From NCBI GenBank assembly GCA_030867875.1, contig JAOWCC010000277.1, forward strand, positions 1-64,000: a DNA stretch of 64,000 nucleotides. Direction: 5' to 3'. This document shows positions 15,029 to 29,700 of this stretch, piece by piece. The position numbers were made by a program, and so were the translations under genes. The notes under the pieces were generated by a model that did no database searches, had not been told where the DNA came from, and was given only the letters and a program-made list of their open reading frames with translations. The DNA is from Actinernus sp. WN-2022 (Eukaryota; Cnidaria; Anthozoa; Actiniaria; Actinernidae). Positions within the stretch are counted from its first letter, which is position 1, and each line of letters opens with the position of its first letter.

Positions 15029-15330
15029 CTCATTAACAATTCATGAAGCAAAAACAAAGGAAACCACTGAGCGATAAGTGTTCTTTAAATCTGGTAGAGA
15101 TTTCGTCCTGATTTACATAAACTTTTGCTTCGATTCTCTCGGCCAAAGTAAGTCGTATCGCCAAAATAACTGAAAACATGACTCTCTACATCTAGACGTT
15201 TCATAAGTCCGATACAGAATTCGTGTCCGTGCTTTATGGGATTTACAAACTCTCGCTTTCAGCTCGAGTTTTCAAATCCCATAAAGCACGGCCACTCATT
15301 CTGTATCTATTACTTCTAGCCAATAAAGAG
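15029..15330. mobile_element. Repeat with ttcatgaagcaaaaacaaagg start and internal hairpin
   Basis: The block opens with an attcatgaagcaaaaacaaa-type sequence also found at about 33,598 and 60,074. It contains an inverted repeat built on ccgtgctttatgggattt, near 15,211-15,244 and 15,272-15,308. The three copies differ in extent, so the true ends are uncertain. Confidence 0.55.
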
Positions 15331-15609
15331 CTGCTTTCGAACTTCGCCTCAGACGGCATGGGCAACACCGTGATAGATACTTGCGACTCACAAGCGGCAA
15401 GATGGGCTTCAAAACTCTGCGTATTGTTGTACTTTCAACTTTAGCACCTCGGTAGTATTTCTGAATATTTTAGGTCAGAATTATACCAACGTTGAGTAAG
15501 TGCGTCAGCAATCATCGCACAGCGAAACGGATCTATTCAATGAAACATTTCCACAGAAGGGATGGCTTGCAGCCTATTTATAATACATTGCTATAATTAT
15601 GGGACCTTT

Positions 15610-16061
15610 GCTAATAACAAATTATTATACGACTTGGCGTTTTCGAGTGCAAATACGGGCTAAAACTAGTGCAAATATGAGACCGTATTACACGGGTCAC
15701 AAACAGGTTTGCACAGGTATATTCAACACTTTAAAAGGTTTTGTAAGCGCTCGAGCCAATCGAAATGGGGCTGTTTGAGTAACAGCCAATCAGCTTTTAG
15801 CGCGGGAAAAACATTTTCAGTGCGCGCCCGCCCCCGACATTTCACTTCAATTGAGGCTGAGAGGCTTCTTCTCTCGAGATGTTCCTCAAACAGAGCAGTA
15901 AGGTAAGCCAAAAGAAACTTTTTTTGTTCGTGTTAGCTGTCGTATAATAAACAATTTATTACACGAAAAGTTGTGTATTAAATACGGCTGGGAATTTTTA
16001 CTCGTCAATTTACTGACTCGTAAAAATACCCAGCCGTATTTCACAACTTTCCATGTAATAA
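15610..16061. mobile_element. Two adjoining inverted-repeat elements
   Basis: An outer pair is formed by aacaaattattatacgac near 15,615 and its partner gtcgtataataaacaattt near 15,939. Next to it, 15,957-16,061 is a compact foldback whose arms carry aatacggctggga and its complement around a short loop. No coding sequence is evident; the open frames here are short and antisense to each other. Confidence 0.55.
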
Positions 16062-17700
16062 CCTCTTTATATTAGCTGTCATTTCTAATCTCATTCCTTT
16101 AGTTATTTGCCAAGTAAAAATTCAATCCCTCGTACAGATGACGGCTCGTACTTTTACCCACAATCCTTTACGTGCGAAAATCTTTAAATTCGTTATAAAA
16201 TTGCGGTAGGGAGGGTCTAAAGCTAAAAAAACAAACCAGTACAAGTGCTGTTGCCAATACACTGTCATTGGAGAACAGAGAATTTCTACATGTTATTTTG
16301 ACTGTGTTAGATTCGCAAGGGGTTGTGGTCAAATATACAGCCGTCATCTTTCTCCGTGTCGTGATCAGCATGGATCAGCATGGATCAGCATGGACAGCCA
16401 GTACTATTCCAGGTTCCGAGGAGGTGAAGGCCGCCCCTCGTGCATTGAACTGCTGTCGTCTTTAAGCAGTCCGATAAACATCACTGACGGGATATGTCAG
16501 GAATATGTAAAGAGCCATGAGACTGTGGTGATATGGCGCGATATAAATATGGCCATTATTATTATTATTAAAAAAACATCAGCGGGTTACTAGATTGACT
16601 TATTTTTCTTGTGTACTCAAACAAAGTCATTAGAGAGCTTAAGCAACCACGACGGTAACGTCTGGGAAGACGGCATAAAACAATAGCCTTAATTACAAAA
16701 TACAATAACTGCACGTGGAAATGCACGCAGTCGCCTACATTTCGACCGTTCTCTGGAAAACCACAACGTGAAAACCCCACATTTTACGTCTACAAGAGAA
16801 CGCCAACGTAAGAAAGTAAATCACTCCGTTTTTTGTTCGGCGTGAACGGAACTCTATGTTTATCACATTTTTCGAAGATATGAATGTGAAAAGTAATTAA
16901 AGGCGAACGAAGGAAATAGTAAACATTATATTTCGGGAGAAAACATTTTTCTAGTTCCCGTCCTCGCTGCCGTTGATGCTTAAGCGCTCTATTTACTCGA
17001 CAGGTACAACATCTAAGTGAATACTATATACTTTGTAAAATCCTATTTTGTCTGAAAATACTTGAAATTTGGTTTCACTGGGTGCGTTTGTCTCCCCTCA
17101 AACTTCATGCCTGTGAAAAGCATTCGAATTTAGTATTGTGTCCAAAAAATTATACATCTTGGGGGGAATTGGAGCTCAAAAATTCTGTTTTACCAGGGAA
17201 GCGTACTGATCTAAATTAATAAAATTGAAAGGGCTACCCGAGTACAAAACATTTATGATCTCAAAATGACATTTAGAATGTCCCGAAAACTGAAATCACA
17301 GTGAAAACGATTTCTTTTGCAATGTACACGTGCAGGAATCTGTTTAAAGTGTATTGCGCAATAGTGCTCATGACGTTACGTAGTTGTCCACTGAGCTGCT
17401 CATTCTGCTGGAAAATCTGGAAAAATTACTCTATCAAACGAACGTTAAGAAGAAAAGTGTGTAAGAAACAACAATTAGAGAATTATATAAGAAAATGACT
17501 GAGCAGTGAGGATTACAACTAAATGACTTCATCAAAGCTATTGCACAATACACTTTAAAAACTTTCTTACACGCTTGCATTGAAAAATTAATAAATCCTT
17601 TTATTGGGATTTCAGTGTTCAGGCCAGTCTAGATTGCATCTTGAGATCATAAGTGTTCAGTACTCGGCTATCCTTTAATAGTAAGTACAGAGAGTACGGT
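16062..17700. other. Intergenic downstream of GET4, no gene seen
   Basis: No convincing coding sequence. Minor features are three tandem copies of gatcagcatg near 16,366-16,395 and an ATT microsatellite at 16,555-16,571. That microsatellite is preceded by a short sequence also seen in inverted form near 40,140-40,195. Confidence 0.5.
17600..17605 (-). promoter_or_regulatory. Candidate GET4 polyadenylation signal
   Basis: The minus strand reads AATAAA here, about 130 nt beyond the GET4 stop codon at 17,735. This distance is normal for a 3' UTR. It is a motif match only. Confidence 0.4.
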
Positions 17701-17734
17701 TCACAAATATCATAAATAAGTATTTTTACATAAA

Positions 17735-20700
17735 CTAGTCTACATCTTCTCCCTGTAGCTCTTCTTCTGGTGCCATGTCATCATTGAACAAGCTCTGCAT
17801 TATATTACCTGCAACAATAACACACATATAGAGCGGTTTTCAGTTGAGTGTAGTAAAACTAAACGCAAACTACCCACAGCCAGCCAATCATAGGAGCGAG
17901 TAATCATAAGTAACTCATAAATGGCTTCCCTGTGAGCCAATGACAAACCAAAGCAAAACAAAAACCAATTTGCGTTTGGTTTTACTTTGGATTCTGATTG
18001 GTTGGTTTACTTTCTCAGCCAATAGGAGAGCTTAGTAAACGCAAAACCGAAACACTTCCGACACTCAATTGACCTATATCACTATGACGTCATATCAAAA
18101 CAATCTATTGTTTAAACGCTAAGGATCACGGTCGTGGGAGGGGGACAAAACAGCAACAACACAAAGGAAATCGCTATCAAATGCATTTTGAAGAACGTAG
18201 AATAGCGGTAACAGCCACCAAATACGGTAAATATTGTGGGATAAACATTGATACAGCTGATATCTGGAAACCAGACAATTCGAAGTGAAATTTTCCTCAG
18301 CAGAGCAGATTTAGTTCAAAATTCTATTGTTCAAGTCGATTCTGTCCCCCTCATAAACAAGCCGTGACGTCATAATGATATAGGGTAATTGAAATCCGCT
18401 CTAACGGGTATTCAGTAATTGTCTTCACTTTTAGTAATACCTAATACACGACTTTCATAATGGCCGCCTCCTAATTTGCATAATTTGGAAGATAAATCTG
18501 TAGAGGGAAACCAATGCTACCATATGAAAGATCACATTAAAACTAGTAATAGTTTTGAGTTTCAGGGCAATGTGGAGAATTGCTGTTGAGCTACGAGCAT
18601 TTCTAATGCAGAAAAACACGAAAGCGAGGCTAGAAAGGCGTCCGTTGTTTTTCTCATACAAATCTCTCTAATTTCAACTGGCTGTAACTTCATTGCTTTT
18701 TAAGCTACAGCACTCAACTTTCACAAGTTCACTAATGTCGACATGCTATTTCACATGGCAATGTTCATGTTTTCTATAAATGTGGATAAACAACCGAAAC
18801 GGAAAATCACATATGCAAATTAGGAGGCGGCCATTATGAAAGTCGTGTATAAGATATGGCCAATCGAGTCCAACAACGTAAAACTTGTTATATAAAACAC
18901 TTTAGTATTACCCAGCCGCCGTCTAGTGGCAAAGTTGCCATCTGACATAGAAAGTTGAGATAGACCGTTTTCAATTGATGATCAAAGAAAACGAGCGTTT
19001 TCCGTTTTTCACCCTGTTTATTTATAAAGGAAACAGAAAATATTTTCCGTGTTCCCAAAGAGTTATAGAAACATTTGCAGAAGATTGGAAGAACTCCAAA
19101 TAGCAGTGGAAACACTCGACTTCTGGCTCGTGTTCCCATTGCCATTTCTCGTTCTCCCAAACTCCCACTCGTGTTTCAATAACTCTATGGTAACATGTAA
19201 AACATGTTTTCTGTTTCCTTTATCAAATAAACAGAGAAAACCACGGATAACGCTCGTATTATTCAATCATATTTCTTTAATATTAGACAAAGTTATACAG
19301 GTTTGTCTGCCTGTTTACTTTTTGAATAATGTGTGCTTACCCATTATGCCTTGCATTCCAGTAGGTTTTGGTGGCGGAAGTCCAAAGAATAATTGAGCTA
19401 TTCGGTCCAGATACTGAAAATTTTAAAATGACAGGATGAATAAGACTAATCTTTAACGTTTCATATGGCATTGTTAGTGGTACATTGTTAGGTAACCAAG
19501 CCTTTGGTGACATCGAGGCTGGACTTGAGACAGCTTTATAGTTAGAGGCTTGTATCTGGTTGGCATGATAATCACAATCTATCCATATTCGTAGAAAGAG
19601 GGTTTGTATCAGTGCAGGGTCAACTCCATCCTGTTAGCAAGATAATCACAATCTATCATATTCATAGAAAGAGGGTTTCTATCAGTGCAGGGTCAACTCC
19701 ATCCTCCATGGCTTGTATCTAGTTAGCATGATAATCACAATCTATCATATTCATAGAAAGAGGGTTTGTATCAGTGCAGGGTCAACTCCATCCTGACCAT
19801 GGCTTGTATCTAGTTAGCATGATAATCACAATCTACATGTATCACATTCATAGAAAGATGGTTTGTATCAGTGCAGGTCAACTCCAGTCTCCATGGCTTG
19901 TATCTAGTTAGCATGATAATCAAAATCTATCCATATTCATAGAAAGAGGGTTTGTATCAGTGCAGGTCAACTCCAGTCTCCATGGCTTGTATCTAGTTAG
20001 CATGATAATCAAAATCTATCCATATTCATATTAAGAGGGTTTGTATCAGTGCAGGTCAACTCCAGCCTCCATGCCTTGTATCTAGTTAGCATGATAATCA
20101 CAATCTATCATATTTATAGAAAGAGGGTTTGTATCAGTGCAGGGTCAACTCCATCCTTGCTTACAATGTACCTTTCAAGAACTATTAATAATTGAACTAT
20201 CATTAAATTTTGTTAGTTTATAAACGTCTGTTTCTGTTTATCATTATCATTACCATTATTATTATTATCTATTAGTTATTTATCAGTTTAGCTCTAAAGT
20301 CATTTCCTGCCTCTCTGTATCATCGACCAATCAAATGTATTCATTGTGATTTCGACATTACCAAAATTATATCTCAGAATAATTATACTATTTACTCACA
20401 AGGAATACATATATATACTTTGATGATAAAAGTTTTATTGTAACAGTCTGATTGACTACACTTCTATCACAATGACCAATTACTATAAAAATGTAGGTTT
20501 ACTGTCCATCTATATGTAAGCTCATGTTATTTTTAAGTGCATTTTGAGCCCATTTTTGTGTTATTACACAGGGTTCCCACACATTTGCAGGAAAGTAATT
20601 CCCTGACTTTCCCTGACCAAGAAGCATTTTTCACTGACCTCCAGGGCATGCTCGTATTTCCCCCAAATATTCAATCACTATTTTGGGACAACAACATTGA

Positions 20701-23700
20701 AGAGAACAGTCTCAAAACAGCCAAAATAAATAAGCATGTGAAGCTTACAAGCATTGAAATTTGGGATTTCACAGATCAAATCCTAAATGCCCTTACAATG
20801 CCCTGACCTTGAAAAAAAAAGTTTTTCCCTGACCCAGGGAACCCTGTTAAAATCGATTATGCATCAAGTAAATAGTTGAATAGTAAAACATTTCTTGATT
20901 TGAGTGTTGTATCTATGAGCTATAAAGTTTTATATTTTGAATATGCTAATAATGATGTGAAGTACATGTACATGCAAAACTGGGAATTTTTCTTTCATTT
21001 TTTTATGCTTGTGAATGAAACTATTTTCTAATTTGACAAAATATTTGGTATTAAAAATCACTGATATAAGCTCCAAATATAACATGGATGTTTATAAAAT
21101 TTATTAAGTTTGAACCACATCAGATCACATCATACCACCTCCCCCGATTAGCTCAGTGGTTAAGCACCGGTATGTTGTGCCGGAGGTCGCGGGTTCAAAC
21201 CCCGGCCGGACCAATACTCAGGGTCTTAAAATAACTGAGTAGAAGGTGCTGCCTTTAAATAACCCAACAGTAAATGGTTAGACCTTCACGTCTTCTCGGA
21301 CAAGGATGTAAAACTGTAGGACTAAGTCAACAGAGGGCCATGTGGAAGATTATCAGGATACATGTTAGAGGTAAATGTGTTGCCCTCTATAAATAAAGTG
21401 CCTTTACTTCTTTTACTTTTATCACACATTACATAGTCAATTCCTAGTACAATTATGTGTGTATTTATGTCAGAGCTAATTCAAGAGGTCATTATGTACC
21501 GTATTCACTCACGGAGAAGCAGCACTCGCAGATAAGTTGCACCCCAAGTTTAGAAGCTTGATTCAGGGAAAAAATGTTTTTTGGAAGAATATCAAATGTA
21601 CATGTACATATTTGTATAAACCTTCATCGGACTTTCAAACTGGAGAAAACTCCAAAGTTGTACCTGTAATCTCAGCTCTGAAATAGTATAAACTTCATGT
21701 CTACATACTTAGATATATGATTTATCTTTCCATAGTGTTTGTTTACCGGGATCTGTTCATTCAGGTCACCTTTTAGATCGAATTTTACATGTCAACCAAA
21801 CCAACAATGTGTTCACATTCGTCCGTAGCTTAGTTGGTACCTGTTGGAAGAGAGAGAACTGGACACTAGAAGTTTTGTTTTCGCTGAACGAAGTCAAAAC
21901 AACAGGCATGGAGTAGTTTGCTTTTTCGGAGCCGCTTTTTCATTAGCTGTCTGTTGCTATCATGCCTAAAAGGATATCCGGAAGCCACCTATTGGAGAAA
22001 AACTTGTTACTTGGAGAGAGGTGGAAGATCTGTTCGACAAATTTGCTGTTAAAGTGCAAAGCTGCAAAGAAACATTGTGCCATTTAGCGTGGAATTTAAT
22101 CGCTTGCGGGGAAACAAATATTCACAACATAAATGGATCTGTTAGGAGCCACCAAACTTGCAAAAGCAATGGCCAGTGCTTACTTTCTTTTGGTTTGGTG
22201 TAGTATTTATTAGTATAGCTTAGTATTTCTTTTAAATTTTAATTTATGGAAATTTCCGGGCCTTATGTTCGGTAGATGTTCTCGCAGATAAGCCGCACCC
22301 CCGATTTTAAACAAAGATTTTGGGTAAAAAGGTGTGGCTTATCCGTGAGTGAATATGGTATTTGTCTAATACACGTAGTATTAACATCATAATTATTTTT
22401 TATTTGGTTTTGAGCACTTAATACCCCAAAAAGAACTTTAGGCACATCTTGAAAACATATCAACATTAAATTCAAGGCCTTCAAACAATAATTATTTTCT
22501 AATGTAATAGCTTTACCTCTTTATATGTGGGGTCTCTTTCTATAGAAGGTTGATACCTTTCACATAGGACTGTAAACACATTTAATGAGCCTTGCCTGGA
22601 AATAAAGATAATTGATTAAGTACAAGATTCCATGGAGGTGGGGGGAAAATAAGACGTTTTTAAAAATTACTGACTGACAATTTAAGAATGCAATAATTAA
22701 GCTCTACATCATGATCCAACTAAACAAGACAAAATTATAGGTTTTCTAAGCCATTGAATATGTTCTCTTCCTTGTGATTGCACAGGAGCTCATCCAACAT
22801 GTTTGTATTTAATTTTATAGAAAATGTATGAGGATTATTACCGAAAGGTTTGAAATGTGGCAAAAAATTGCGAAGAACATGCAGCCAAGTACTAGGCAAT
22901 CGAACAGGACTGAAGTCGTAACAAGAAATTGGTGTGCACTTCGGAAATGGTCATGCTGTTTGCTCCATTCTGATTGGATGCGGTTCAACAAAGAGCACCA
23001 ATCCTCACACCACTCTATAGTCTTAAGGATGGTTTGAATGGCGCCTGGTTTATTGTTCACGTAAGCCAATGAGTGATGGTTCTCCTAAAAAGATTAAATT
23101 TCAAGTGACAATGCCAAATGTTCAAATTCCAATTCCAGATTGGTAATTCGAAAACTTGTGCTTTTATACCTTCCATATTTAAAGCTTCTTGGAGGCTTTT
23201 CTCTAAAAAGAACAAACACATATTTTGCATATCAACAAGCAAATGCAACAGACGATCACAGGAAATGTGTTGTCACGCAGGATTTTCCCACTTACTGAAC
23301 AACACTACAAACAATGAACCTGAGGTGCCATTCACACCACCCCCAGGCTAGAGAGTGGTGTGAGGACCGCCACCCTTTGCCTTTGCTTCCCTACCCCTTC
23401 CTGTGGATTTTTGAAAGGGCAATGTTGAAACATGTACAATCAGAATGACCTTTTCCGGAGTGCACACCAATTCCTCGTTGCAGCTTCGGACAGGTTTGAA
23501 AGCTGCATTTTCAGTCGTGTTCGATCACCTAGCACTTGGCCATTGGCTCAGATTTTCACATGGCCGGTGCAAGAAGAAGGGAAAATCTATAATATTTAGT
23601 CATGCTGGGTTAATGGAAGCCGGGCAATGTGATTTCTCAGTGAAAATCGCTTCAAAGTTAGAACTGGTAGAAATCGCTAAGATTTGGCATTTCAGTCAAC

Positions 23701-26700
23701 ATGAATGACAAAATACACCAGGTACATGTAAGATAAGTCCATGTTCATTTCATATTCAAATATGCCTGTTCTTCACAATATTTTGCCACACTTCAAACCT
23801 TTTGGTAATCTTCATGCATTTCCTTTAAAATTTAATACAAACACATTGTGTGGGCTCCCTGTGCAATCAACATGGAAGAGAAAATATTCAATGGCAAATA
23901 AAGCCCTATAATTGTGTTTTGTTTAGTTGGGCCACAGGCTAACCATCCTCCCATTTTGTGTATTTGTCACTGATGTTTTAATAATCTATTATTTCTCTTC
24001 TCGCTGCTTCGCAGCTCGCTGATCGCCGCTCCTGTTCTCTCTAGAAAAGCTCTGGAACCAGGGTACCTTTTCACTTGATTCTGCTGTGAATGTGTTGATT
24101 TAGCGTGCGCTCATAATACAGCTCGGGTTTCCTGTGGCTCAGGTTTGTTTACATATAGCTCGGGATTCCTGTGGCTCATCTCGGCAACTACATAAAAATA
24201 CACAAGGCAGGCAACTAAATTCATCGCCGCCAAGCGAGGCATGCAAGAATTTTGCCAAAAAAAGGAAACTTCCAGGTTCCTGCTCCCTCTCTAACATTCA
24301 AAATATTGAAGAACAGTAAATGAGCTACGTTTTTGGTGGTAATTCTTGGCGATATAGAGTGTTACACACTCGTAAAAGCTTCCTAGAAACTGTCAAACGG
24401 GTCCAGATTTTCTGCAATTTTTTTTTCTCCCTATGATTGGGACAGATATGAGCCATCATAAGGATTTACAACGGTCATCACATTCAATTTTTTTTGCAAC
24501 TTGACACACCACCCCGACGAAGTAGTTTTTGGCAGCTTCCGATAAACGAATCTGAAGAAAAATATCTTGAAGACTTCGTGGGAATTTTTTTTTACAAAAA
24601 TATATATGTTGCACGGCCGCTAAACTCTCGTACTATGATTTCAGACCAAATTTTACTCCACTCTACTAGTATTACCATCAGTATAAAATTCAGCACAAAT
24701 GCAGTTTATCACATCATAACAAAATATTTAACTAGCAAATTACCGTGTTTGTAGTGAGCTTGCTCGTTGCAATAGTGCCAGGATCTTTGAAATTTCTAGG
24801 CGAGAGTGTGAAGAAGAAGAAGTTCCACTTTCTTCCAATTTGAAGTAGTCTATTTTTCCACCACAAATTGGCACAAACATTGAGAAGCTGAAGCGAATTC
24901 GCGAACCGAAGACGAATTAGTCCAAAGCCATTAGTCCGTCCATCACTTTAAACCTAGTCTAACAGTTCCAGCAAAAGTCCAACATTTCCTCGTTGTTTGT
25001 CGAAGGCAAAGAAACAAATCCTGCTAAACCGTTTAGCAGGTGCACAGCGCCGTTAAGTATAGAAAGCGGCCCAGAAGTTCCTCCGAGACCAAACATTCTC
25101 GGGCGAGATCCAGGAGGACACTGATGAGTAGATCTCGGATGCAAAATGCAAACGGGCGGGAATTTGGTAGCGCACGCGTGCAAAAGTTTTTTCGCGCCTT
25201 TTGTGCGAACTGAGTTAACGTTTGAAATGAACAAAAAAAACATAAAGTGAGCATAAAACTGAGTGAGGGTTAGCTAGAAAACCGTTGCAAAAAGTGTTCA
25301 AATACTCATATATTTGGAAGCAATCCGTTAGACTACTAGTTAAAGTATAAATCAGCTACTTGAACCGTAAAACAAGCAAAAAGGGAACCCTAAGGCTGGT
25401 AAAAATGCAAGAGACCAGCTGAGACTTCTGAGCCGCTGAAACATGTACTATTTTGTCGAAGGCAAAAACATTGTACAGCATTAAGTGTCACTTAACGCTG
25501 TACAATGTTTTTGCCTTCGACAAAATCGACTTCTGTCTTTCGGAGTTCAAATCGGAAGAAAGTGGAACTTCTTCTTCTTCACACTGTCGCCTAGAAATTT
25601 CAAAGATCCTGGCACTCTTGGAACGAGCAAGCTCACTACAAACATGGTAATTTGCTAGTTAAATATTTTGTTATGATGTGATAAACTGCATTTGTGCATC
25701 TGAAATCATAGTACGAGAGTTTAGCAGTCGTGCGACATATATTTTTGTAAACAAACTTCCCATGAAGTCTTCCAAGATATTTTTCTTCCGGTTCGTTTAT
25801 CGGAAGCTGCCAAAAACTATTTCATCGGGGTGGTGTGTCAAGTTGCAAAACAGCCCATACGAGGGAGATTAGGGGAAATATGTCAGCTGTCCATTTCTTC
25901 GCTGGGGACTCTAGACGGGAGATCATTCGAATTTGAATGTGATGACTGTTATAAATCCTTATGATGGCTCATATCTGTCCCGATCATAGGGAGAAAAAAA
26001 ATTGCCGAAAATCTGGACCCGTTTGACGGTTTCTAGGAAGCTTTTATAAGTATGTAACACTCGATACCGCCGTGAATTACCACCAAAAACGTAGCCCGTT
26101 TACTGTTCTTCAATATTTTGAATGTTAGAGAGGGAGCAGGAACCTGTAAGTTTTCATTTTCCGGCAAAATTCTTGCGTGCCTTGCTTGTCGGCGATGAAT
26201 TTAGTTGCCTGCCTTGTGTATTTTTATGTAGTTGGCGAGATGAGCCACAGGAAGCCCGAGCTATATGTAAACAATCCTGAGCCACAGGAAACCCGAGCTG
26301 TATTATGAGCGCGCGCTAAATCAACACATTCACAGCAGAATCAAGTGAAAAGGTATTTTATTTTACAATTTGCTAAGAAATGATGGATTATTAAAACATC
26401 AGTGACAAATACACAAAATGGGAGGATGGTTAGCCTGTGGTTGGGCCATGATGTAGAGCTTAATTAATGCATTCTAAAATTTCACCACACTTCAAACCTT
26501 TCAGTAACCTCATGCATTTCCTATAAAATTAAAAATAAACATGTTGTGTGGGCTCCCTGTGGTGATTGGTGAAATGCGTCGTGTGGCCCGGTGGTCCCTT
26601 CATGTAGGCAACACATGAATTGCTATCAAAATACAATAGAATTAACACAATACAAAACAATAGAACGAAATACAATACAATACAATAGAACACAATACAC

Positions 26701-29700
26701 AATAGACAATACAAATATTTCAATGGTAGTACTTCAGGTCTGTCTATATGAAGGGAGAACATGTGGCCCGATAATTCCAATTTAATCTCAGAAAGTATGT
26801 GTACACATAAAAAGGTTGAAATGTACTTGAAGCTCCTAAGGACTATATTTTGTAGGTACATAATATGAAGGCAAAGATAGGTTTAACTATTATTGTGAAC
26901 AATAATTTTAACAATAGTAGTTTTGCATTCAAGAATTACAGCTGGATACAATGACTACAGATGCAATTACTCAATGTTAGTCTCATTCTGTTGTTAAATA
27001 TTCATAAATACCAGCAGCAACATGGATTGTTCACAACTCTACATAGTATTGTTGTAGTTTGAACTTCTGCTCCTTCTTGCTGGTATTTGTGAATATTTTA
27101 CATCAAAATGAGACTAATGTTGAGCAAAATGCATGTATTGTAGTCATCACATCCAGCAGTATTATTCTTGAATGCAATACAGGTCTATTTGCACCAGTCG
27201 GTGTTGAAGTACATGGTTAGTAAGTGGACAGTTTAAAGTACTTTTATTAATAACCCTTCTTGCAATTTTTATAGCTATGAACCTCCAAAAGGTTTTGAAT
27301 ACTTCTGTGAAGGAAGTTTTGGTTTTGTTCTACGCTTGCTTGAAATCGTGTAAATGTGACCTTTCCTGATTCATGGGTAGACGTCATCTAGCCTGTTCAC
27401 AGGCCCTGGATACTAAAAAAAAAATCTGACAAAACAAAAGAGAAGACGAGAACTGGGGTAGACAACATGAAAGGAGGGGGAATGGGGAGAGAAAGGGGAA
27501 TGAGGAGAGAAAGGGGAAAGGGAAAGAGGGCCTGTGGACATTCTATTCAGAACCTTGTTCCAGTATACCAGCTACTGGTATACCCTCTGATTGGTCAATT
27601 TTGACAGTTCGCGTCAACACCTATCTGTCATGTCTAAAATCAGATGAGCCCAGCCTTCTTAGGTTCACTTGGCTATTTTTAGTATACTTCAGAATTTGTT
27701 GAGGGAAATCACTTCGACGGGAGCAGGAAGAGTGTCTTGAAAACCTGGCAATTTAGTGGCAAAGATGTGTTTGTGTAACAGAGACAAGAAGAATACGAAC
27801 TGAAGAACTGTTAGATATTTTGAACTGTTGCTGCACGAGCGGCTGCACGAGCTGTTTGTCGTATTAATTTCGTGATCGTAGTTTGTTGTATTTTTAGTCA
27901 GTTGGATTTTGGGAGTAAACAACTCAGTTCAGTCTCAGTCTTGTGGAAAGTTAGTTTAATTTAACCGACCACTGCTACAATTGCAACGTTACCTACTGGC
28001 TTCGGGCGGAAGAGCTTAATTTTTCAGTTATTCCCTCGCTTGTTGAAAGTTTTGCATGGTAAGGATACAGCTACAATTGTTGTTATTTTTTTTAGTTTCT
28101 CCATTAGTTGCCATTATGAATGACCAGGTCAAGGATCTCAAGGCAATTGGGATATCAGCCGCCGCAATAGTGGGATCGTCAAAAAGATGGACAACAAAGC
28201 TGAAAGAGAAGGTAAGGCAGCAAACTGTTGCAATAGCGATTGATGAAGTCCACTCAGTTACAGGATGGTACATGTAAGTTCATTTTTAAAATCATGTATT
28301 TAAGCTTTTACTAGCGAAACTGACTTCACGCCCAAATGGCAAATGTGTGAAATTTCAACCAAACTCGTTGTATCGAAAAATTCTATTGATCTACTCTACC
28401 AGACTACCTGGAACGGAATTCACAGTAAACTTGATTTTATTTCTTTTGAAAATTAACATTTATAGCTCTAGCTTTCTTTAGCTATGCAGGCTTTAAACTG
28501 TGCATCTTTTTTCCCAGTATCAAGAGCCTGTGAACAGGCAAATTAATACATAGCTATAGGTCCACTTTGACATCCCGCGCTGTAAACTGGAATTTGATAG
28601 ACAGCTTGAAACCGCAATTCAGTGACAGCTTGACAAGTGGGCGGAAGAGGTTTCGGAATAGAATGTCCACAGGCTCTCTTTCCCTCCCCCTCTCCCCAGT
28701 CCCCCTCTTCTTTCCGTCCACCATTTTGTTTTTGCCACGTTTTATTTTCATCATTTCCCCCAGTATCTAGAGCCTGTGAACAGGCTAGATGTCATCTCAT
28801 TAATGCATTATTCTACAATTGGCACCTTTCTATCACAACAACATTGATGTGTAGATACACAGTTGTGAGTTGTTAGTAGAGGAAAAAGTCATTTTAGTCA
28901 TTCAAGTATATTTCTTCAAATTATTGCAAAGTCAAAATAATTAATTATAATTATTACGTCAGGAACCCACCAGGGATCGACCCAGGCTTTTACTTATGCA
29001 GTCATGGGTCAGGAAAGGTCAAATTTACATGATTTAAAAAAAGTGAAGAACCTTGAGTATTCTCATGAGTAAGCCAAAACTTTCTTCACAAAAGTATTCA
29101 AAACATTTTTTTTTTTTATTACATATATATTTACAGACAGGATTAGCAAAATAGTTTTTGAAAAAAAAACTAATCGAGTGCTTCTCCTGTACGGTAATTT
29201 TACATGATTTTCGGACGGCACTAGCATAACAATATGAAGATAAAGCCGACAAAAGAATATACAAAACAAACAAACGAAGAGACGGGACAAGACAGAGAAT
29301 ACAAGCAAAACGAAAAAATACAATACAATAAAAAAATAAAAAAAACGCGTCAAATAGTATTATATACGATAATTGAAAATTGAAAAAGCTGTGTAAGATG
29401 AGGAAGAAGTTGGCAAACATTTCATTAAGATACAGAGCATTAACAAACGTCAAATCAAGTCAGAACGTCACTAGAGAAAAGAAACCGTTTGGTGGACACA
29501 ATAAAATTCATACTTTCATTAAGGAGTTCAATATTATTTTCCAAATTTAATAATTGTGAGCCACAGATAAAAAGCTCCACGAAGCGTTTATCTGTTAAGT
29601 TAATAAGATCGGTTTCGTTTTGGGAAACAGCGCTGAAGGCAGCCATGAGCTGAGTACATTTCAAAGGTTCATACACTCCCTGTAGCTATAAAACTTGCAA